From NCBI GenBank assembly GCA_030745875.1, contig JASLNT010000029.1, forward strand, positions 1 through 60,898: a stretch of 60,898 nt of DNA, read 5' to 3'. The notes beneath the pieces are model-generated. The model made no database searches. It was given only the letters and a program-made list of their open reading frames with translations, and was not told where the DNA came from. Positions 17,973 through 25,493 of this stretch are shown here, piece after piece. This stretch comes from Phycisphaerae bacterium (GTDB lineage Bacteria > Planctomycetota > Phycisphaerae > SM23-33). The position numbers were made by a program, and so were the translations under genes. Each line of letters starts with the position of its first letter. The first letter of the stretch is position 1.

Positions 17973-18595
17973 TTATCCTTCGCCTTTTTCTCGGGAGTTT
18001 CAGGCATGCGTTCGAGGATCTTGTCTACGCATCCGTACTCGACGGCCTCTTCGGCGGACAACCACTTGTTGCGGTCGCAGTCAGCGTGGACCTGCTCGGC
18101 GGTCTGTCCGGTGTGGTGCGAGAGAATCTCGTAAAGTCGCTGTCTCAACCGCGTGATTTCATTGGCTTCGATCTCGAGATCGGTCGCCACTCCGGTAAGC
18201 ACTCCGGAGATCAGCGGTTGGTGGATAAGCACTCTGCTGGAGGGCAGGGCGTTGCGTTTACCGGCCGATCCGCCGGCCAGGAGCACCGCGCCCATGGAGG
18301 CGGCCATGCCTATGGCGTATGTGCAGATCTCCGGACGGATGAACTGCATGGTGTCGTAGATCGCCAAACCCGCCGACACGCTCCCGCCTGGCGAGTTGAT
18401 GTACATGTGTACGTCAGCGTGCGGGTCCTCGTTAGACAGGAACAGCAGCTGCGCGACAACGACATTTGCGACATGATCGTCAATCGCTCCGCCGACAAAG
18501 ATTATGCGATCGGCCAGCAGGCGCGAGTAGATATCCATGCTGCGTTCGCCGCGGCCGGTTTTTTCGATAACGAACGGTGGAGGGTAGTATGGCAT
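17969..18595 (-). CDS. clpP: ATP-dependent Clp protease proteolytic subunit (second copy)
   Basis: A 208-residue ClpP peptidase. The ATG at 18595 (GCGGAAAAG upstream) gives the usual N-terminus with [19 protein letters not shown]; a GTG at 18616 would add seven residues. The catalytic triad is visible: S100 in [10 protein letters not shown]125 in LIHQP and D172 in HADCDRN. The helix after H125, [11 protein letters not shown], is family-typical. It is the third gene of the trigger factor operon, 64 bases after the other clpP. Two ClpPs may form mixed tetradecamers, as in Listeria, cyanobacteria and mycobacteria. A ClpX or ClpA partner is not encoded here. Confidence 0.95.
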   Translation of the reverse strand: MPYYPPPFVIEKTGRGERSMDIYSRLLADRIIFVGGAIDDHVANVVVAQLLFLSNEDPHADVHMYINSPGGSVSAGLAIYDTMQFIRPEICTYAIGMAASMGAVLLAGGSAGKRNALPSSRVLIHQPLISGVLTGVATDLEIEANEITRLRQRLYEILSHHTGQTAEQVHADCDRNKWLSAEEAVEYGCVDKILERMPETPEKKAKDK

Positions 18596-18659
18596 GTTCT
18601 TTTCCGCTTGTTCCACTATGGTCGCGGCTCGCCCGAGGGCGCGGCGCCGGGACCGGTGA

Positions 18660-19271
18660 CTATTTGTCGGTATCCTTGAGATTCTGGATTATTTCGTCGA
18701 CGACACCGTACTCGACAGCTTCTTCGGCTGACATGTAGTAGTCGCGTTCGCAGTCTTTCCGAACTTCCTCGACGGTGTGGCCGGTGTGCTTTCCGAGCAG
18801 TTCGTTCAGCACGCCCTTCGCCCGAATGATCTCTTTTGCCTGGATCACGATGTCCGAGGCCTGCCCGGTGATCCCGCCCCAGGGCTGGTGGATCATGATT
18901 TTGCTGTGCGGCAGGGCGTATCTTTTTCCGGGCGTTCCCGACGCCAGGATGATCGCCGCACCGCTTGCGGCCTGTCCGACACAGAGGGTCGACACGTCGC
19001 ACTCGAGGAACTGTATGGTGTCGTAGATCGCCAGCGTATCGTCGACTGAACCGCCGGGCGAGTTAATGTAGATCGCGATAGGTCTTTCGCGAGCCTTGGC
19101 CTGCAGTTCGAGCAGGCGCATGATCAGGGATCCGGCGGTGTTGGGACCGATTTCGCCCCAGAGGAACACTATGCGCTCCTCGGCCAGTCGCTCTTCGAGC
19201 GTCATCTCGCGTCTGGCGGCGTAGTCGGGGTACGCCATCGCCTGGGGATCGGAGGATCGTTTCATTATCAT
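18660..19271 (-). CDS. clpP: ATP-dependent Clp protease proteolytic subunit (first copy)
   Basis: A 203-residue ClpP. The ATG at 19271 follows GGAG; an ATG at 19265 is in frame. The triad is S103 in [12 protein letters not shown]128 in MIHQP and D173 in RKDCERD. In the nucleophile loop the Met that usually follows Ser is Gly, a mild deviation. The region [17 protein letters not shown] is close to E. coli ClpP. It follows the trigger factor gene by 39 bases, so the pair tig-clpP is conserved, but a second clpP takes the place where clpX is usually found. Confidence 0.95.
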   Translation of the reverse strand: MIMKRSSDPQAMAYPDYAARREMTLEERLAEERIVFLWGEIGPNTAGSLIMRLLELQAKARERPIAIYINSPGGSVDDTLAIYDTIQFLECDVSTLCVGQAASGAAIILASGTPGKRYALPHSKIMIHQPWGGITGQASDIVIQAKEIIRAKGVLNELLGKHTGHTVEEVRKDCERDYYMSAEEAVEYGVVDEIIQNLKDTDK

Positions 19272-19310
19272 TCAACTCCTGCAGGGCGTTATTCCGAATC
19301 GTCCTGGGAT

Positions 19311-20942
19311 TTACTTATCGTCCGATTTCTTGGCGGACTTTTTAGCGGTTTTCTTGGCCGCCTTTTTAGTCGTCTTTTTTGCGGCTTTCTTCTCTGTTTT
19401 CTTTTCGGTCTTCTTGGCGGTCTTCTTTTCGGTTTTCTTGGCCGTTTTCTTTGCGGTCTTCTTTGCGGTTTTCTTGGAGGCCTTCTTCGCCTTGGGCTTT
19501 TCTTCCTTTTTGGCGGGTTCTTCAGCCACTTCGGTTACTTCGGCGTCTGCGAGAATCTTGTCGAGCGCCGCATCCTCCCGCATCGAAGTCCTGACCTGTT
19601 CGAGCGAACCGTCGGACTCGAGTTCCTGTCGCATCTTCTCGGGGCGCCGCTGGTATTGGGCGGCCATCTGGGCGACCATCGCGTTGAGGTCTCCGTCGGA
19701 GACTTCGATTTCCATTTCGTCGGCGATCTTACCGAGGATGAACTGCAGCCTGAGTTCGCGTTCGGCCTGCTGTTCGGCTTCGGCCTTGATGACGGTCATA
19801 TTCTCTTCGACCTGCTCGCGGGGCATTCCGGCGCGGAGCAGTTCGATATAGCGTCTTCGCAGCACGCCTTCGGTGTGCCTGGCCGCTACGCCTTCGGGCA
19901 GATCGAAATTCGTGTTGTCCAGCAGGTACTTGGACGCCTGGGCCCGCATGTCGCGTGAGATTTCGCTTTCGATGCGTTCGGCCATCCGGCCTTTGACGAA
20001 TTCGCGAAGTTCTTCCATCGTCTCGAAGCCAAGCTGCGTTGCAAATGCCGCGTCCGCCTCGGGCAGAACGCGCGACGTAAGCGACTTGATTGTCACTTCG
20101 ACCGAAGCGGGTTTGCCCTTCCAGTCTTCGTTCGGATGGGCTTCGGGAACGGTCAGCTCCAGCACGGCAGTCTCGCCAACGCCCTTTCCAACCAGCGCGG
20201 TTCCGAGATCGACCAGGGGCAGGCCCTCGATCTGACCGGGAGCGGCGCGCAAGGCGACATCGTCGCGTTTGACGGTGTCGGACCCATCCACGGTGATCTT
20301 CGCCGAAGCCACCAGGCTGTCTCCGTCTGCGGCCGGGCCTTCAGACGGTTCAAAAGCAGCTCGCGTGGAGCGGAGTTCGTCAACGTATTCGTCGATCCGA
20401 TCGTCGCCGACCTCAACCAGGCGCTTGTCAACGGGGATGCCCTTGAGGTTCGGGAGTTCGAATTCCGGAGCGACTTCAACTTCGAACGAGTAGACCATAT
20501 CGCCCGTCTCGGGCAGTTCGATATCGTCGAGCTCCAGATCCGGTTCGCCCAGCACGTTCAGGTCAGCCTTCTCTATGGCGTGTCCCAGCGATTCGCCGAT
20601 AAGCGCGTTGCGAACGTCGCCTGCGACTTCCTTACCGAAACGCTTTTCGATGAGTCTTCGCGGTGCGTGTCCGATACGGAAACCGGGGACCTGGGCGGTG
20701 TCGCCCAACTCACCGTACATCTCGTTGCGTTTTGCGTCGATGGTGGTCTGTGGAATTGTGACGGTGACTTTTTTCCGCAGTTTTCCGGCTTCCTCGACGG
20801 AAACCGTATTGTCATCCATCAGATTTTCTTCGAGTTCTTCGGTTTCTTCAGCAGGCGTTTCGACCTGCGATTCGGTTGTTTCTTCGATTTGAGCGTCTTG
20901 GGTTTCTTCGTTTTGAACGTTTTCTTCGTCAGCCATCATCAT
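19311..20942 (-). CDS. tig: Trigger factor with acidic N-terminal and Lys-rich C-terminal extensions
   Basis: About 543 residues; three adjacent ATGs (20942, 20939, 20936) follow GGAG and cannot be separated. The core is a ribosome-associated chaperone and prolyl isomerase: the ribosome-docking loop GFRIGHAPRRLIEKRFG, the FKBP-like middle domain and the helical SurA-like arm are recognisable. Two additions are odd. The first 40 residues are a Glu/Thr/Gln-rich acidic tail. The last 66 residues (DNA 19311-19510) are a low-complexity AKKT/EKKT array like the histone H1 tail. It starts a four-gene operon with two clpP genes and a lipoprotein. The tail could bind rRNA or DNA; this is inference. 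Confidence 0.95.
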   Translation of the reverse strand: MMMADEENVQNEETQDAQIEETTESQVETPAEETEELEENLMDDNTVSVEEAGKLRKKVTVTIPQTTIDAKRNEMYGELGDTAQVPGFRIGHAPRRLIEKRFGKEVAGDVRNALIGESLGHAIEKADLNVLGEPDLELDDIELPETGDMVYSFEVEVAPEFELPNLKGIPVDKRLVEVGDDRIDEYVDELRSTRAAFEPSEGPAADGDSLVASAKITVDGSDTVKRDDVALRAAPGQIEGLPLVDLGTALVGKGVGETAVLELTVPEAHPNEDWKGKPASVEVTIKSLTSRVLPEADAAFATQLGFETMEELREFVKGRMAERIESEISRDMRAQASKYLLDNTNFDLPEGVAARHTEGVLRRRYIELLRAGMPREQVEENMTVIKAEAEQQAERELRLQFILGKIADEMEIEVSDGDLNAMVAQMAAQYQRRPEKMRQELESDGSLEQVRTSMREDAALDKILADAEVTEVAEEPAKKEEKPKAKKASKKTAKKTAKKTAKKTEKKTAKKTEKKTEKKAAKKTTKKAAKKTAKKSAKKSDDK

Positions 20943-21067
20943 AAAACTCCGTGTTCTCGGCCCGGCGGCCAGATGCATCCACAAGATACATCCCCGGCCG
21001 GACTAAACTAAATTCGACCGCTCCGGGTGAGTGTTAAGGCGGATCACCGGCAGCAGTCGGACAGGTA

Positions 21068-21096
21068 ACTCTACGCAAACGCTCCCCCGGAGTCAA
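21068..21096 (-). promoter_or_regulatory. Promoter of the trigger factor-ClpP operon
   Basis: Read leftward: TTGACT (21091-21096), 17-bp spacer, TAGAGT (21068-21073). Transcription would start near 21061, about 120 bases before tig. The rest of the 195-bp gap holds no other obvious element. Confidence 0.6.
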
Positions 21097-21137
21097 CACC
21101 AAGAAAGCAATCGCAACAATATATGCATCCGCAGATA

Positions 21138-22226
21138 TCAGATCATCGGCAGCGAAACGGGGCGGTTTGTGCGATAGCATTCCTGTGCGGCCAGTGCGAT
21201 TTCATGCGTAACGACGGCGTCTTCGAAGCAGCAGTGCGATTCGGTGTCGGCGGTTATGCACTCTACGAAATGATCGAGCTGGGCCTGGAACGGGTGGTGC
21301 GTGACGTCCGAACTGTCGGGGCGGACACCCGGTATTTCGCGCCATCCGTCCTGTTCGGGATCCGAGTGACTGTAGATACGGTTGTCCCGAATGGTCCCTG
21401 CGTCTCCGAAAACGCTCAGCGGGAACGTGTAGGGCTGGATGCACTCGAAATTGACCGAGACCTTGCCCAACACTCCGTTGCTGAAGCGCACCAGGGCGAT
21501 CTCGAGCCCATCGTACTCCAGCGGGGCTCCGTCCGACCACTTACCGGTCATGGGATTGTACTGACGCGTCGAGCCCTTTCGCTTCCCGCCTGCGCAGGCG
21601 AATACTTCAACGGGGGTTGCGGCTTCGAACTCGCCGGGCGCGGCGAACCAGCGAAGCGCGTCGATAGCGTGACACCCCGCCACGAGCATCGCACTGCCTC
21701 CGGTGTCGAGGCTCCGCCCTTCCTCGTAACCGCCCCACCAGTCGCCCAGATAGCTCTGGTAGTCGGTCTCGACGGAGTATATCTCGCCCAACTCTCCGGC
21801 CGCGATCAGCGACTTGCATTTCTGGAACATCGGGTTCCATCGCAGGACAAAGCTCACGACCGTCTTGACCCCCGCGGCGCCGATCGCATCGCGCATCGCG
21901 CGCATTTCGTCGAGCGTCATAGCAATGGGCTTTTCGATAGCGATATGCTTGCCCGCGTTGGCGGCGGCGATGGTGTTTTCCGCGTGAACGTGCTGCGGCG
22001 TGCAGACCGAAACGATATCAACGCCCTCGTGAGCGAGCGCCGCATCGTAATCGTCATAACACGCCACTTCGAGCCCCGCCTCTTGCGCCCGCTTTTCCGC
22101 ACTTGCAAGCGTGCGACTGGATATCGCAATGACTTCCGTATTCGGATTAGCGGTAAACGCAGCGATATGCTGCGTAGAGACCCATCCGGCGCCATGAATC
22201 AAAACGCCCAGTTTTCGTTCAGCCAT
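21138..22226 (-). CDS. Gfo/Idh/MocA-family oxidoreductase
   Basis: A 362-residue NAD(P)-dependent dehydrogenase. The Rossmann loop is GVLIHGAGWVSTQH (residues 7-20), and the family motif EKPIAMT is at 98-104. The C-terminal domain has DTGGSAMLVAGCHAIDALRW, where the GxxHxxD pattern marks the active site. The family oxidises or reduces sugars, inositols and sugar acids. GGGAG lies upstream of the ATG. It is the last gene of the leftward arm of the accessory locus, 85 bases after the methyltransferase-PQQ gene, and probably handles a released monosaccharide. Confidence 0.92.
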   Translation of the reverse strand: MAERKLGVLIHGAGWVSTQHIAAFTANPNTEVIAISSRTLASAEKRAQEAGLEVACYDDYDAALAHEGVDIVSVCTPQHVHAENTIAAANAGKHIAIEKPIAMTLDEMRAMRDAIGAAGVKTVVSFVLRWNPMFQKCKSLIAAGELGEIYSVETDYQSYLGDWWGGYEEGRSLDTGGSAMLVAGCHAIDALRWFAAPGEFEAATPVEVFACAGGKRKGSTRQYNPMTGKWSDGAPLEYDGLEIALVRFSNGVLGKVSVNFECIQPYTFPLSVFGDAGTIRDNRIYSHSDPEQDGWREIPGVRPDSSDVTHHPFQAQLDHFVECITADTESHCCFEDAVVTHEIALAAQECYRTNRPVSLPMI

Positions 22227-22311
22227 ATGTTATCTCCCAATCGCCGCAGATGATTGTAAGCAAACCGCGCGCATTGACAAGGCGTTCTCAAGCCCCCTTC
22301 GTCTCAGCTTC

Positions 22312-25300
22312 TCATTTGAAGCAGACGATTTCTCGGCTGTCGAGCACTATCAGCAGGGCTCCGTCGGCTGCTGCTATTCCGTCGAATACGGGCTGATGGG
22401 TGAGTTTGTATTCGGCCAGTTTCTTACCGTCCCGCGTTGACACCGCCCACAGTGATGCGCCTCTCCGCCCTTCAAGGTGGGCCAGCGGATCGTCGGCGGG
22501 GATTTCGTCCCTCGGCCCGGCCAGCAGCAGTGTACGATCGGCCAGTACCATCGCGCGGACGCGCATCGGTATGCGCTTGGTCCACTTGGCGGGCTTGGTC
22601 CTGATCTGGTCCGGCCGCGAGCTCTCGGCGCCCTTTACCCGGGCCGACTGCTGGGGCTCGTTGGAGTTGTCGTCGGCACAGAGCAGGAAACCGGACCCGG
22701 GCTTGAAGTATGCGCTGCGGAAGTGGTTGCCCGGCCCGCGCTGGTCGAACACCTTTATGCTGTAGGTTGTCTGGTCGTCGAACGAGAGGATCTGCCCGCT
22801 CTTGGGCGCCGAGGCGGCCAGCGCGTATCCGGGCCAAACGCGCGCATAGGTCCAGAACGTGCGATTGAAGTACGTGTCGTCAAGGAACCCGGAGGTCGCC
22901 GACAGATGCAGGCCCGTCTTGCGTCTTCCGTGGGGGTTGAGCGAATCGCTGGGACTGACTGCGAGCTTGTCGTCGAACTGAACGCGGGACATGTAGAAGC
23001 TGCGTCCGTCAGAGACCATGATGTCGGTCTTGGCGCCCTGGAGCATGTCCATCGGGCCTGAACCCGCGGGGTTTTCCAGAGTCATTGGTTTGTCGTAAAG
23101 GCGCTTTTGATGACGCACCTCGCCAGTCGCCAAATCGAGGGCGTAGAGGCTCAAACCGCCGTCAACGAAGGATGATCTGCCCGCGGCTGCGTATACCACG
23201 CCGTTTCGCACCAACACGCTGCCGTGAACCGGCCAGACCGACTCGATCTGCCCGCGGGACCCGAGCCTGCGGTCCGCCGGAGCGGCGCGGAAACGCCAGA
23301 CCAACTCGCCGTCGGACGATCTGAGGCAGTAGACGTATCCGTCGCGGCTTCCGAAGACACAGAGCCCCCGGGCCGGTGCGATTGTGGGCGGAGAATCAAT
23401 TCGCCCGCCGGCGGTGAAGGTCCACAAACGCGACCCGTCGTCCGACTTCAGGGCATGGATCTGGTGGGCGTCAACGTCTGCGACGTACACAACTCCGCCA
23501 GCGACCACCGGAGGCGTGAGCCTACCCGCGCCGGCGAGTTTGACCTTCCAACCCTGCTTCAGCGTTGCGGCAATTTTGCACGACGCGCGTCCGCTGCGCG
23601 CAGGATCGTGGCGGTAGGTCGGCCAGTCTTCTGATTTGGGATTTGGAATTCTCTGACCGGATTTGGAATTTGAAACCTTGTCATACCCGGGCCCCTTCTC
23701 GAGGCGCGGGGCCTTGGCGACGGGAGGTTCGGCCTTCGATTCGCTTGCCGGGGCCAGTGCGTTGAAGCCCTCCAGCATCACGCCGGGATAGCAGAAACAG
23801 GCGTGCGTCGGTATGTAGAGCAGCCCGTTTGCCGGAACTATGCCCAGGCGACAATTGCCGCGAAGCCAGTCGTGCAATCGCGGTTGCTGCTTGTTGCGGA
23901 TGTCGAAGAACTCGATGCCCCGCTTCGAATTCAGCAGGTAGTTTACGGTGGCCTTGCGTTGATGACAGCGGTGATGGTGCCCCGGCGAGGACCCTACGCT
24001 GATCCTGCGTTTTACCTCGCCTGTTTTCAGGTCGAGCCCTATGCCCGTTCCGGACGGCCAGACCATACCGTCTATCACGAATAACTCCGCCGGTCCGACA
24101 AATCCTCTTACTTTCTGAGCGTTTCGCCACAACACCTTGCCGTCGGCGGGCGAATGGGCCGTTATGCCCTTTGAATGGAGGATAAGAACCGCCTTTTCGT
24201 GAGCGATCAGGCTGCCGGAATCAGACGCCGCGCGCCAACGCTGCGAACCGGTCTTGAGATCGACGCAGACAACATCCTTGCCGTCCATGAACAGCGCCGC
24301 ATCACCAAGGGCGGCGAGGGTCAGCGATCCGATATTCCCGCCCAAACGCCACATGCGCTGTCCTGTGGCGGTATTCAGGGCTGTTACGCTCCCCTTGGCG
24401 ACCGCAGCTTTGCCTCTCGGGGCTCTCCTTCCGCGGGCTCCGCATGTTGCGGCCAGCAGGACCCCCTTGTGATGTACGAGTTCGCCGGCGGATTCGGTTC
24501 CCTTGTAAGCGGCCAGGATGCGGCCGTCAGCGGCTCGGTACACGGTAACCGGCTTGCCGGCCCCGAGGGCGACGTAAACGCGCTTCGCATCGGCCACAAT
24601 CCGGCGATTCGGCGCCGGGGTGCACTGCAGCCAGTATCTGTTAGCGACGGTCCATGTTCCGACGGGGCGTTTCCAAAGCGTAAAGCCGTTGAACGCGTCG
24701 CGTGCGACCAGCGACCACTTTGAAGGAAACCGCTCGTCGACCAGACCGATCGGACCTTCGTCGTGCACGTAGAACATGCGTCCGGCCGACGAGACCATGC
24801 CCTGGATGCTGGGGGTGATGTCGTGGCTTCGGGCCCAGCGAGGTCCCGCCACCCACTGGATCCGCGTCGGCGGGCCCACAACCGTGTCGCGCGAGACGGC
24901 GTTGTTGTCCGGTCCGTGGAGGTAGTGGGTCCACTCGTCGATCTCCTTTGGTCGAGGCTTGGGAGTTCTGGTCCATCGCCCGCCCGTTTTGATCTGCGCC
25001 ACGCCGCCGGGCGCCAGGACGCGCATCACTTCGGTCATCGCCACGTCGCCGAGGTCCTCGCAGACCACCAGGTTGGCGAAGTTGTCGATGTAGGGCAAAT
25101 GGCGGCCGTCGAACGTATCGGCCGACACCCTGCCGTAAACTCCGCGAGACGCTATATGCTTCCGCGCCGCACGAACATTTTTCGCATCGGAATCGAGCCC
25201 ATGAACGAGCCGCCCCCCGCCAGCGCCCAGCGCTGCGGTCAACTTGCCGTCACCGCAGCCGACATGCACCACCAGCGGACCGGTGGCGTCGGCGGCGGTC

Positions 25301-25413
25301 AGTATGTCTTCAGCCAAGCCGCCCGCCGCAGACCCGTGCCAGAGGCCCAGAGCAAGCGACACTATCAAACCAATCCGTCCCAGCGGCCTGAATCTCACGT
25401 TCATTCTCTTCAT
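22312..25413 (-). CDS. Exported methyltransferase-fold and PQQ beta-propeller fusion
   Basis: A 1033-residue protein with an N-terminal signal peptide (GLIVSLALGLWHGSAAGG). Residues 40-155 form a class I SAM-methyltransferase-like domain: motif I VVHVGCGDGKLTAAL at 48-62, the acidic end of strand 2 in HGLDSDAKN at 71-79, and LVVCEDLGDVAMTEVMRVLAPGG later. The remaining part is a PQQ-type propeller with repeats such as WRAASDSGSLIAHEK and a new blade beginning DWPTYRHDPARSG. SAM is not known to be available outside the cytoplasm, so the fold may bind another ligand. An in-frame low-complexity segment is encoded at 23633-23677. It follows the transglutaminase-esterase gene by 80 bases. Confidence 0.85.
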   Translation of the reverse strand: MKRMNVRFRPLGRIGLIVSLALGLWHGSAAGGLAEDILTAADATGPLVVHVGCGDGKLTAALGAGGGRLVHGLDSDAKNVRAARKHIASRGVYGRVSADTFDGRHLPYIDNFANLVVCEDLGDVAMTEVMRVLAPGGVAQIKTGGRWTRTPKPRPKEIDEWTHYLHGPDNNAVSRDTVVGPPTRIQWVAGPRWARSHDITPSIQGMVSSAGRMFYVHDEGPIGLVDERFPSKWSLVARDAFNGFTLWKRPVGTWTVANRYWLQCTPAPNRRIVADAKRVYVALGAGKPVTVYRAADGRILAAYKGTESAGELVHHKGVLLAATCGARGRRAPRGKAAVAKGSVTALNTATGQRMWRLGGNIGSLTLAALGDAALFMDGKDVVCVDLKTGSQRWRAASDSGSLIAHEKAVLILHSKGITAHSPADGKVLWRNAQKVRGFVGPAELFVIDGMVWPSGTGIGLDLKTGEVKRRISVGSSPGHHHRCHQRKATVNYLLNSKRGIEFFDIRNKQQPRLHDWLRGNCRLGIVPANGLLYIPTHACFCYPGVMLEGFNALAPASESKAEPPVAKAPRLEKGPGYDKVSNSKSGQRIPNPKSEDWPTYRHDPARSGRASCKIAATLKQGWKVKLAGAGRLTPPVVAGGVVYVADVDAHQIHALKSDDGSRLWTFTAGGRIDSPPTIAPARGLCVFGSRDGYVYCLRSSDGELVWRFRAAPADRRLGSRGQIESVWPVHGSVLVRNGVVYAAAGRSSFVDGGLSLYALDLATGEVRHQKRLYDKPMTLENPAGSGPMDMLQGAKTDIMVSDGRSFYMSRVQFDDKLAVSPSDSLNPHGRRKTGLHLSATSGFLDDTYFNRTFWTYARVWPGYALAASAPKSGQILSFDDQTTYSIKVFDQRGPGNHFRSAYFKPGSGFLLCADDNSNEPQQSARVKGAESSRPDQIRTKPAKWTKRIPMRVRAMVLADRTLLLAGPRDEIPADDPLAHLEGRRGASLWAVSTRDGKKLAEYKLTHQPVFDGIAAADGALLIVLDSREIVCFK
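23633..23677. repeat. Low-complexity GATTTGGAATTTGG-type tract inside a coding region
   Basis: An AT-rich run built of GATTTGGG, ATTTGGAATT and GGATTTGGAATTTG units, unlike the GC-rich surroundings. It stays in frame and encodes the linker SNSKSGQRIPNPKS just before a propeller blade of the methyltransferase-PQQ protein. Similar tracts usually occupy gaps between genes. Confidence 0.6.
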
Positions 25414-25493
25414 CTTGAACTCACTTTCTTCAGCCAGCCTCGTGTCAGGGCTGCTGCACCGATTGTATCTAACCGGTCAGCGCAGACAAAAGG

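Noticed and set aside
20136..21011. A 291-residue frame opposite trigger factor
   Set aside because: Shadow of a clearly real gene.
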